Shown here: piece after piece, positions 6,957 to 13,640 of the stretch
How positions within the stretch are numbered: position 1 is the stretch's first letter
Layout: every line of letters starts with the position of its first letter
DNA from: Saccoglossus kowalevskii
Taxonomy: Eukaryota > Hemichordata > Enteropneusta > Harrimaniidae
Direction of reading: 5' to 3'
Assembly: GCF_000003605.2 (NCBI RefSeq)
Contig: NW_003125890.1
Coordinates: 144,972 to 158,611 of the forward strand
Length of the DNA: 13,640 nt
The notes under the pieces: model-generated
The model's input: only the letters and a program-made list of their open reading frames with translations
Database searches by the model: none
What the model was told of the DNA's origin: nothing
Program-made: the position numbers and the translations under genes

Positions 6957-9382
6957 GTAAGAACCTTAACTATTTTAAACGAAATTAAAATATAAGTTAA
7001 ATTAAAATTAAAAGCCATACGGAGCTGGGTGACCATGTGTATTGTGGTGATTTTTCAGTTACTTACTTCATTTGGCATTTGCTTAATTCTTGCAGAGGCC
7101 GCGAGTGGAAGTGAGGCCAACTTATGATCAGTTCTACGCAGACCCCCCGATGTCAAACGATAGATTGAGTGACATTGGCCTCGGATGTAAGGTCAACTTG
7201 CCACAGTCATCACCACCTGTATCTCCTGTGTATACTACTTTACGTTCTGCCTCCAGTACGGGCACCATTAACATGCAAGAAAGATACACCGAGTCGGGAA
7301 CAGGTGGGTGCTGTTTTTTTATTGCGCATGGCAGTTACCATAACATCTTGCAGTTCACATCACACTATCTGTATAATGTATCATTCTGAGTAAGACGTGT
7401 TTGTTCTTGCCACACCCTAGATTAAACGTTGATTCATTGCGTTGCTCGAGTTGCTAATGAACTTTGACCTGCAACTCATTAGCATATGAATACCTAAATA
7501 ACTTTGAAGCTTGCTTTTTGTTTTCATGTTAATGAACTTGAAGAACACCATTGTATCCTATTAAACTTAAATGTAAAACATTTTTCTTCCAAAACTCAAT
7601 TTGAATTTATTTTTTGGTTTGTTTTTTTAGGTTTGTATGATGAATGGAAAAGCATGTCACCTTACCTGTGGACGCAGGAGCACGTGCTGAGCTGGTTACG
7701 CCAATGTATGTACGAGATTGACGATTACAGCGACATACAGATGCAAGATTTCAACTTAACTGGTCAACAGTTAATGCAGATGACGAAAGACGATTTCATG
7801 CAGAATGCCACAAAGAATGGTGCCATTTTGTATGAGAAATTACTTTTTCAAAGATCGCTTCATAATGAAGGTAGGAGTCTAATAATTTAATATTCAAAAT
7901 GGTTGCAACCAAAAAATAAAACTTGGTAGAAGTTGATGGTTTTTTTTGTTTTTTTAATACTAAATTTGTTTTTCTTTTTTATTACAGCATGCTATATTAA
8001 TGAACCCTCTATCTTCAGTGAAGATAACAGTTTTACAAATGACATGGCTCCCATGCCCTTTGATGATGATGTACTTCCTATGGAAGGTAAGTCCAAATTT
8101 ATACTTGTTTACCTTAGTAGGTATTGTTATGGCGCCCTCTACAGACAAGAAATGCAAATTTCCAATATTTGCAAAATATATCTTTTAATTATTATTTATT
8201 TTTTTACTACTATAGATATAAAGAATGCAATATTCCCAACTGAACATGAACCTTGTCAAGAATTCTTGAACTTCATAAATGAACTTGGTGGTAAGCATCT
8301 TTTACATCATCTTACTTAAGTAATAACCATAGTGCAAAGTAATAAAATGATATTCAAGTGCAAGGTTGTAATGTAATATTTCATTTTTTCAGCTGAGTCG
8401 GCACCTACCAATGCTTACGACGACGTACCTGTAGTGTCTCCTTCAGCATCCAGCTCTCAATACACTGAGTCAGAGCCATCTGAACCACCAAGCCCTGACC
8501 AACCAATGGATATATTCACTAGAATTGAAAGTGGCTTTGCAAGAACTAGAGAAGATTCGTTAGGAGAAGGTGAGGCACATCCCTGCTTAAATGAATAAGT
8601 TGTTCATTCTTAGAAATACATTCCATGTACATGCGTTTCTCGGGTTCAATTAATTCACTAGATTTGTTTTTTTCCTCTGTTCAACAGATTCGTATGAAAG
8701 TGACAGCTCAAGTGATAATCACTCTGTCTTCAGCACCGAGTCGCTGCCAGTAGATGTGAATGTACCTCCAAAACGTAGACATGTTGGTGGCAAAAACTTG
8801 AAACTGATTAAGCGCCCAGCCAGAAGACCTGGTAGACCACGCAAACAAAAGACATTCTCCAGTGATGATGATGATGAGTTCGCTTATTCCAGGAAGACAG
8901 AAGGTGAGTTACTATGATGATGGAAAACAAGGGCCACACTGCAGTTGATTGAATCAGTATTTCAAGATTGCTGTGTTGCTAGGCTGCATGATGCAGTGTT
9001 ACCATGGAAATAAAATTCAAATTGAGTTCATTTCATCAGTTCAGTGCAGATGTTAAATATCTCATTTAACGTTTTTGTTTATTTTAATCTTCCAGGAATG
9101 AAAGGAAACCACTTGTGGGAATTCATTCGCGATCTCCTGAAAAACAGTCAGTTCAACCCGGAATACATAAGGTGGGAAGATGACAAAACGGGCATGTTCA
9201 AAATCGTCCAATCTGAACGTATCGCTTTTGCCTGGGGCAGGAAGAAAAACAATCCCAGAATGACGTATGAGAAACTGAGCCGAGCCATGAGGTATTACTA
9301 CAAGAGAGACATTCTTGAGCGAGTTGATGGCCGTAGACTTGTTTACAAGTTCGGCAAAAATGCATATGGATGGAAAAACTGA
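6903..9382 (+). CDS. ELF3-like: ESE/ELF3-type ETS transcription factor, spliced, 451 aa
   Basis: Eight coding exons (6903-6956, 7096-7303, 7631-7870, 7988-8086, 8216-8290, 8393-8569, 8688-8903, 9096-9382) join in frame to 1356 nt including TGA. The start has A at -3. Domains in order: a Pointed/SAM domain at about residues 93-162, an acidic, serine/proline-rich middle (168-310), basic KRR at 313-315, an AT-hook core RPGRPRK at 331-337, and the ETS domain at about 360-446. The ETS recognition helix has the invariant pair R419 and R422 (LSRAMRYYY), and the end [12 protein letters not shown] is the ESE-subfamily signature. The protein should act in the nucleus, binding GGAA cores. PNT + AT-hook + ETS is the arrangement of vertebrate ELF3; human ELF3 is shorter, about 370 residues. 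EHF or ELF5 co-orthology cannot be excluded without a tree. Confidence 0.94.
7096..7303 (+). CDS. ELF3-like: Exon 3: residues 19-87
   Basis: Acceptor TTCTTGCAG and donor CAG|GTGGGT; enters in phase 0 and leaves in phase 1. It encodes a linker before the Pointed domain with a proline/serine stretch (SSPPVSPVY) and aromatic residues but no known domain. Confidence 0.88.
7631..7870 (+). CDS. ELF3-like: Exon 4: Pointed (PNT/SAM) domain
   Basis: Acceptor after a long T tract (TTTTTTTAG) and donor AAG|GTAGGA; phase 1 at both ends, 240 nt. Residues 88-167 hold the whole Pointed domain: W101, the helix EHVLSWL, the core [16 protein letters not shown] and the last helix ILYEKLLFQ. The Pointed fold is a protein-protein interaction and sometimes oligomerisation domain in ETS factors. 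Having the domain in one symmetric exon means skipping it would keep the frame. Confidence 0.93.
7988..8086 (+). CDS. ELF3-like: Exon 5: acidic segment, residues 168-200
   Basis: Acceptor TTTTTATTACAG and strong donor AAG|GTAAGT; 99 nt, phase 1 at both ends. The peptide is rich in Asp, Glu and Phe/Met (FDDDVLPME), resembling an acidic transactivation region. ELF3 carries its transactivation domain in the matching place after the Pointed domain. Confidence 0.88.
8216..8290 (+). CDS. ELF3-like: Exon 6: acidic/amphipathic segment, residues 201-225
   Basis: Acceptor ACTACTATAG and donor GTG|GTAAGC; 75 nt, phase 1 at both ends. The peptide includes [12 protein letters not shown], an amphipathic helix with acidic residues, a plausible part of the activation region. 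It is the shortest coding exon with both splice junctions in phase 1. Confidence 0.85.
8393..8569 (+). CDS. ELF3-like: Exon 7: Ser/Pro/Glu-rich linker, residues 226-284
   Basis: Acceptor TTTTTTCAG and donor AAG|GTGAGG; 177 nt, phase 1 at both ends. It encodes a low-complexity region with SPSASSSQY and [12 protein letters not shown], probably disordered, with several Ser-Pro sites that could be phosphorylated. ELF3 also has a serine/acidic-rich region between its Pointed domain and AT-hook. Confidence 0.88.
8688..8903 (+). CDS. ELF3-like: Exon 8: serine-acidic stretch and AT-hook, residues 285-356
   Basis: Acceptor TCTGTTCAACAG and donor AAG|GTGAGT; 216 nt, phase 1 at both ends. It begins with a casein-kinase-like acidic serine run ([10 protein letters not shown]), then basic KRR (313-315) and [17 protein letters not shown]. 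The core GRP of the latter at 333-335 is the minor-groove-binding AT-hook (8825-8845). The basic residues can also serve as a nuclear localisation signal. An SSDDDD acidic patch follows. Confidence 0.92.
9096..9382 (+). CDS. ELF3-like: Exon 9: ETS DNA-binding domain and C-terminus
   Basis: Acceptor TTTTAATCTTCCAG; enters in phase 1 and ends at TGA 9380-9382. The whole ETS winged helix-turn-helix is in this one exon: [10 protein letters not shown] (helix 1), [33 protein letters not shown], and the recognition helix [17 protein letters not shown]. The last strand is [14 protein letters not shown]. All expected tryptophans and the two base-contacting arginines are present, so the domain should bind DNA. 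The protein ends five residues past the domain, as in other ESE factors, which carry ETS at the C-terminus. Confidence 0.96.
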
Positions 9383-9392
9383 TTGCCAGAAC

Positions 9393-9398
9393 AATAAA
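9393..9398 (+). terminator. Early poly(A) signal
   Basis: AATAAA begins 11 nt after the TGA stop and is followed by TGTGTATGTT, a GT-rich downstream element, at about 9410-9420. Use of this signal would leave a 3' UTR of only about 30-45 nt. Confidence 0.45.
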
Positions 9399-9983
9399 TA
9401 TGAATAATATGTGTATGTTCAGCAATATAATCAGTCATGAGCACAAAAACACTTTTACTTCCAGTGAGATTTTGTATTGTCATGATGCAATAAGAAACCA
9501 ATTGTATGAGCCATAATGTGACTTAAGACATTTTTAAATGTATTTTTATATTATGCATAATGTTAGAAAGAGAAAAACGGTCTGAGACTGTGTAAAGTTA
9601 TTATTTGTATTTAATTACCTTAAAATTCCATTTTTTTTTTTTGTTCTGCTGGTCAGAGCTCAGAAAGTTGTTTAATAGAATTCAATATAGGGATCCCAAT
9701 TACTACAGTGATATAGGGTCACATTGTTTAGTTACTGTTAATATCAACACATTTAAGTACCTTGTTTGGTATATCATGTTTGTATCTACCTATGTATGTA
9801 TGTTTTATCATACAGCAAGTAACCGTATATTCGGTAGAGTGGATTGTAAACCCGCAAGTACTTTTGTTTTAAAACTACCGTATAATTGTTGGAATTGATA
9901 GATTTACTTAAGATTTAAACAAGGACTAAATTTATTATTTAAAGCATGAATTTTTTTTATATCCGTTTTTTTTTTTAATTTAC

Positions 9984-9991
9984 TGTACATA
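9984..9991 (+). promoter_or_regulatory. Pumilio-type element in 3' UTR
   Basis: TGTACATA matches the Pumilio (PUF) consensus TGTANATA exactly and lies on the sense strand of the inferred long 3' UTR. An 8-base match can occur by chance in AT-rich sequence. Confidence 0.3.
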
Positions 9992-10035
9992 CCAATTAAC
10001 TGATTTTGTACGTCAATATTTCCACTGTAAATTTG

Positions 10036-10184
10036 GTCTCACTTCTGCTTTTAGTTGATTCCATTTTTAGACCAAGTTTGAGAATTTGTATTTGTCGAGT
10101 TGCATGCTGGTGGAAGTGAGACTTCCACTCAAATCAGCATTCACACTTGTGTAAATTTTTTCTATTGATTTTGATCTCAAACTT
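10036..10184 (+). repeat. Interlocking inverted repeats and hairpin
   Basis: Three perfect self-complementary pairs. GTCTCACTTC (10036-10045) pairs with GAAGTGAGAC (10113-10122). AAGTTTGAGA (10074-10083) pairs with TCTCAAACTT (10175-10184). A tight hairpin GTGGAAGT-GAG-ACTTCCAC spans 10110-10128. The two long-range stems cross each other. AGTTTGAGAAT recurs at 10225-10235, giving a second partner for the 10175 arm. Confidence 0.7.
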
Positions 10185-10356
10185 CAGACTGAAACACTTC
10201 CTCATATAAGGGAATCTTTCAAATAGTTTGAGAATAGGTATTCATTATCAACAGGCTTTAGACTGCCACTCGTATTGATTTTTCTTTTTTTTTTTGTGAA
10301 AAAGTCATTCACCTCGAACATATTTTCCATAATGTATAACAAGTGAGTTATTATTT

Positions 10357-10362
10357 AATAAA
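10357..10362 (+). terminator. Distal poly(A) signal
   Basis: AATAAA followed by an A-run and then TTGTCTACTTAGTTGGTTT as a T/G-rich downstream element. It lies about 975 nt after the stop codon. Confidence 0.4.
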
Positions 10363-10385
10363 TATTTAAAAAAAAATTGTCTACT

Positions 10386-11537
10386 TAGTTGGTTTCACAT
10401 ACACAAGCAGTATGCTATCCACTATTCACAAATAAGTTAATTCAGAGAAGTAAGTGTCAACAATCTCATTGTGAAAATACACTTTATTTTTAAAAAAAAC
10501 TGCATCTTGAATTAGCATAATGACAATTTAGCTAAAATAACATTCTAGCTAAAAAAAAAAAGATGCTTTTCAGTACAAGACTCAAGTGTCCTGGCACCCC
10601 CTGGGCCTGGCACACCAAGCCACAAGCCACCCACTCCTACTTGCCATATGCAAGGGATGCTGGGAGCCAGTAAACTGAAAGTGGTGCATGAAATTGTTAT
10701 ACTGTAGAGGGCGCTAAATAACATTACTCATGGTCACATTACTGAATGACTCATGCCAAAGTTGTAACTAACCCACCTTGCTAAATATAGCGACGTACAT
10801 ACATACGTCATCAGTTATCATAAAGTCAATACCTGTATATACCGGTAGGTTACTTTCAATCCAGACTGGCACTTTCGGTTTCATGATTAGTAAAGGATGC
10901 TGTCTCAGACACGATATACCTAGGTGGTCCGGCCTCGATTCTGCCTTTTATCATGATTCCCGAGGGAGATCTTGTTTTACGGGTTATATGGATATGTGAG
11001 ACACTAACTTTTGGTGACAATCACAAAGGCCAAATTCCTCAAAACAAACCCTTGAAACAAATTTTAAAAGAAACTCCACCTCTTAATCTTCTCAACGCCA
11101 GACTTGCTCGTCCAATTTATTCTGACCTTTTTTTATATTCTTCAATATTTCGAGAAATGAACCCTGAGTTTGGAGCCAACAGAAAAAAATTTGGGTAAAT
11201 TTTCAGTTTTCACTTCAAAAATGTGGCTATTTTTGTCCCAATCTTCTGACGGAAAGTGCAGAATATAAACAGGACTATTTTGTGAATTTGTGATGAAAAC
11301 AGAGAACTGGTGGTGAAAAGTTTAAAGGAAAAGTCAAGCCTAACAACATAATACTCCCAGATGAAAGAGCTCGGCAAATGTAAGAACATGCAATTTACAA
11401 TTTTTTCACTTTTCATTCTCTAGATGTTTAACTTCAATTTAAAGTGATATAAAAAACTGTAAATTGTATTCTCATACATTTTTTTACATCAGCAAACCTA
11501 TAATTGCTCACACATTATGCGTAAAAACAAAAAAAAA
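10386..11537. other. Unassigned region downstream of the ETS gene
   Basis: About 1.15 kb without a supported gene. A GC-richer patch at 10590-10680 contains CCTGGCAC twice (10590-10597 and 10606-10613). GACGTA-CATACA-TACGTC is a perfect 6-bp inverted repeat near 10791-10808. CTGTAGAGGGCGC at 10702-10714 is the reverse complement of a 13-mer in intron 5. An 81-codon open frame at 10953-11198 (plus) has no recognisable domain. Confidence 0.5.
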
Positions 11538-11744
11538 TTCAGTAGAAAGAGGCAGGGGATTGCCTAAGCCCACTGCTATTTAATATATATGTAAATGACA
11601 TTAAAGAACACATAAACATGGGGAGAACAACCTGCCATCTTTGCGAAATAATACACTGCCATGTTTACTATACGCAGATGACTTAATTCTAGTATCAGAA
11701 AGCAATTCAGGTTAGCTGAACAGTCTTCAAATGTACTGCAAAAA

Positions 11745-11952
11745 AAAACATAATCATGATTTTATTCGAATACTGCCTGACACATGTGATGACACATCAA
11801 TTAACTAAACCGAGGGTTTATATGTGCTTTTTATATGTTTTTCAATGCACGATCTCCCTCTTTCACGACGTCCCTCGGTAAGTCGCGGCCCTCGATAAGT
11901 CACGGTTTTTGCTTGGATCCCGACACCCGCGACTTAGCGAGGGGCTACTGTA
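11745..11952 (-). mobile_element. Small DNA-transposon-like insert nested in the LINE
   Basis: LINE coding similarity stops near 11739 (MYC) and resumes near 11956 (INKSK), so about 200 bp is foreign. Read on the minus strand, the right edge is TA-CAGTAGCCCCTCGCTAAG, a CAGT-type terminus next to a TA dinucleotide, as in pogo/Tigger-like or mariner-type elements. The left edge is not clear and no matching left terminus was found, so it may be truncated. There is no transposase. Confidence 0.5.
11872..11943. repeat. 17-bp tandem pair plus inverted third copy
   Basis: CCCTCGGTAAGTCGCGG (11872-11888) is directly followed by CCCTCGATAAGTCACGG (11889-11905). After a 21-bp spacer the reverse complement form CCGCGACTTAGCGAGGG (11927-11943) follows. 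The stretch is GC-rich and CpG-rich in an AT-rich setting. Confidence 0.85.
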
Positions 11953-12508
11953 TATATAAATAAATCAAAAACTATAGTATTCTACAAAATTGGCAAGCAC
12001 GTTAGAAATTCAAATTTTCACATAGATGGTGTAGAATAGTGTCAACCTGCACTTATCTTAGAATTAAATTGAAAACAAATGGTAAATTTGACTTGGCACA
12101 AAAAGATTTTAAAAATAGAGCTATGAAAGAATGCTGCAATTATTCAATTATTATTCTTAGATACATATATACATATAAAAACAATACTTTTATACTATGC
12201 AGAAATCTGGTCAGATAGTTAAACTAAACATCAACAACTATATATGTATATATGTCACCAATGGAACTATTATACATAAAATACTGCAAATACCTACTCA
12301 TAATTAACAGCAAAGCGATCAATGTGGAATGTCTTTTAGAATTAGGAAGGTACCCATTAATTAAAGCAGGTATAAACAGATGATCAAATGGGCTTGAATT
12401 AAAAAAATGCCTGAAAATTCTCTGGTATATGAAGCATACAGTCTTGACTTAGAACTAGACAACTCTGGCATCTACAACTGGGTCTCTGGTTTAAAACTTA
12501 TCTTTAAA

Positions 12509-12542
12509 CACAGTCCCTCAATATCGATGTTGAGGGACTGTG
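12509..12542. repeat. Perfect 13-bp inverted repeat (hairpin) in the LINE remnant
   Basis: CACAGTCCCTCAA (12509-12521) and TTGAGGGACTGTG (12530-12542) are perfect complements around the 8-base loop TATCGATG. The LINE frame reads through it, but the residues encoded here do not resemble the expected LINE sequence. Confidence 0.9.
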
Positions 12543-13158
12543 CCTTGAAGAAGTATAGGTATATAGACCATTTGTGGCATGAGGGGGAAAATAGAAAACG
12601 CGAACTATTTAATTATAATTAAAGTAATATCAGAAAAACTAAAAACAAAATTTTAAACAAATTGTATAAAGATTTTAGACAATGTTAACAAAGGGAAAAA
12701 TCACAAAAATGAATTGTGCACTTACAGAGAACTGAAAACCGGCACTGGCTTTGAAAACTACTTACATAGTCAAAAATACTCATCACAGGTCATCAATGAC
12801 AAAATTGAGGATTAGTGCTCACAGACTACAAATAGAGACTGGGAGATATAACAACACAGATACATTGTATATCTGACAAAAAGTGTTTATTTTGTGAGAA
12901 GAACGCCATAAAGAAGGAAGAACATTTTCTGCTAACATGTGATCTTTTCGCAGAGGAACGGAAAAAACTTTATCAGCGGTTACCCCAACATTCAGAAAAA
13001 AATGAAGAAAAACTAAATATTTGTTAAATAATGAAAATGATAATGCAATAAAACAAATAGCAAAATACATAGAGAACTGTTTCAAAACCAAAGTGAACAA
13101 GTCATTGTCAATGACACGTCCCCGTTCCGTTCATATTTGAGTGACATATACATTCAAA

Positions 13159-13640
13159 GCAGATCATGACCGAAATGCACCTGCATATGTACAACACATT
13201 GTGCTAAATCTGAACAAAATCCATCCATGCATGACTGAGATCCGGTTCTGGAATTGTGAAAATATGTGATTTTGATGCATTTTCGGCCTTAAAATGGCCA
13301 TCATTCCGCTATTGTTAAGCAGATCATGAAACAAATGCACATATCTATTTGTGACATGATGTACCATGTGTGTGTGAAGTTTGAACTTGATCAATCCAGA
13401 CATGTCTTGGATACGGATCCAGAACTGAATTCTTTAAAACAAAATGGCCGCCAGTCGGCTATTTCGAACTTGATCCGAAAAAAAAAGACGTGCATCAAGG
13501 TCCTATTATGTTTAATGTATGTACCAAATTTGAATGAAATCCGTCCATGCATAACTGAGATACGGGTCCGGAATGGTGAAAATGTGCGATTTCAATGCAT
13601 TTTCGGCCTTAAAGCGGCCGCCATTTGGCTATCGTTAATG
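13159..13640. repeat. Satellite-like tandem repeat, period about 160 bp, runs off the window
   Basis: GCAGATCATGA recurs at 13159 and 13319 (160 bp). TTTTCGGCCTTAAA with the following GGCC recurs at about 13280 and 13600 (320 bp, two periods), with a degenerate middle unit that keeps AAAATGGCC at 13441. Shared blocks include CCATGCATGACTGAGAT with a CATAACTG variant. At least three units are present and the last is cut by the window end. The open frame on the minus strand at 13164-13403 lies in the repeat and is not supported as a gene. Confidence 0.85.

Larger units (their letters stand above)
9383..10385 (+). other. 3' UTR of the ETS gene (long form, inferred)
   Basis: AT-rich, T-tract-rich sequence after the stop with no coding signal. 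Its probable end is set by AATAAA at 10357-10362 followed by a T/G-rich stretch. A shorter form could end near 9410-9430. It contains a Pumilio-type element and a group of inverted repeats near 10036-10184, described separately. The end points are not proven. Confidence 0.5.
11538..13110 (+). mobile_element. Decayed 5'-truncated LINE (non-LTR retrotransposon)
   Basis: Reverse-transcriptase motifs appear in order but in shifting frames. GDCLSPLLFNIYVNDI is at 11555-11602 and the catalytic YADD at 11671-11682 (LLYADDLILVSES). NKSKTIVF follows at about 11959, then GKFDLAQKDF at 12081-12110 and LELGRYPLIKAGIN at 12336-12377. The C-terminal domain has HRLQIETGRYNN at 12820-12855 and a C-x2-C-x9-H-x4-C zinc knuckle at 12884-12940, which is typical of the C-terminus of many LINE reverse transcriptases. 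The endonuclease and the first part of the reverse transcriptase are missing, and multiple frameshifts and stops show it is dead. The clade is uncertain; CR1/L2-like is a guess. A DNA-transposon-like insert interrupts it between about 11740 and 11955. Confidence 0.85.

Noticed and set aside
6903-9382. Assignment to SPDEF or to the ETS1/GABPA groups, which also carry a Pointed domain
   Set aside because: The C-terminal KFGKNAYGW ending and the AT-hook between the domains fit the ESE group; ETS1/GABPA-type proteins lack the AT-hook.
9062-9425. Minus-strand open frames opposite the ETS exon
   Set aside because: They are antisense shadows of the strongly coding ETS exon.
9605-9898. 97-codon plus-strand frame after the stop codon
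   Set aside because: Begins in T-rich 3' UTR, no domain, and follows a complete gene with its own stop and poly(A) signals.
10953-11198. 81-codon plus-strand frame downstream of the gene
   Set aside because: Some stretches look protein-like (PLKQILKETPPLNLL), but no family is recognised and no splice or promoter signal supports it. It could be an unidentified decayed element.
12509-12542. MicroRNA precursor
   Set aside because: The stem is only 13 bp with no extended pairing outside it; a precursor needs about 30 bp or more.
12819-13403. Minus-strand open frames at 12819-13100 and 13164-13403
   Set aside because: The first is the antisense of the LINE C-terminal domain; the second lies inside the 160-bp satellite.
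1-13640. tRNA or rRNA genes
   Set aside because: No B-box-like GGTTCGAATCC with a matching cloverleaf and no conserved rRNA blocks were seen on either strand by eye.

Overview
The window is nuclear DNA from an animal, most likely a marine invertebrate. It holds one complete, compact, intron-bearing gene for an ETS-family transcription factor. All eight introns are GT-AG and about 100-490 bp long. Around the gene is AT-rich DNA with tandem repeats and decayed transposons. Nothing bacterial or viral is apparent. The species cannot be fixed from the sequence; mollusc-like or other marine invertebrate lineages are plausible, as an inference from gene compactness and repeat style only.

Layout. 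Positions 243-1926 are a minisatellite of about 27 monomers of 63 bp, abutted at 1927-2560 by an unrelated, more diverged array of about 50-bp units. Positions 2570-5480 are intergenic, with a few motif clusters and homopolymer runs but no supported gene. A weak minus-strand first-exon candidate lies at 5536-5700. Positions 6029-6165 form a recognisable core promoter: CCAAT boxes, a perfect NF-kB site, a TATA box, an ETS core and a GC box. An untranslated exon follows at about 6168-6326.

The protein-coding exons run from 6903 to 9382 and encode 451 residues. They give an N-terminal segment, a Pointed (PNT/SAM) domain, an acidic and serine-rich middle, an AT-hook and a C-terminal ETS domain. 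This order and the C-terminal signature match the epithelium-specific ESE subfamily (ELF3/EHF/ELF5) and are most like vertebrate ELF3. Every intron after the first coding intron is phase 1, so the five middle exons are interchangeable in-frame cassettes.

The 3' UTR probably runs to about 10385. It contains an early poly(A) signal just after the stop codon and a cluster of interlocking inverted repeats.

Positions 10390-11537 are unassigned. Positions 11538-13110 are a 5'-truncated, frameshifted LINE (non-LTR retrotransposon). It is interrupted by a palindrome-bearing DNA-transposon-like insert ending at 11950, and it carries a 13-bp perfect hairpin at 12509-12542. From about 13159 to the window end there is a third tandem repeat with a period near 160 bp.

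With one real gene, the functional story is a single regulator. The proximal kB site and ETS core suggest an inflammation- or stress-inducible, possibly self-regulated, ESE factor. That is inferred from motifs and from the known NF-kB inducibility of vertebrate ELF3.
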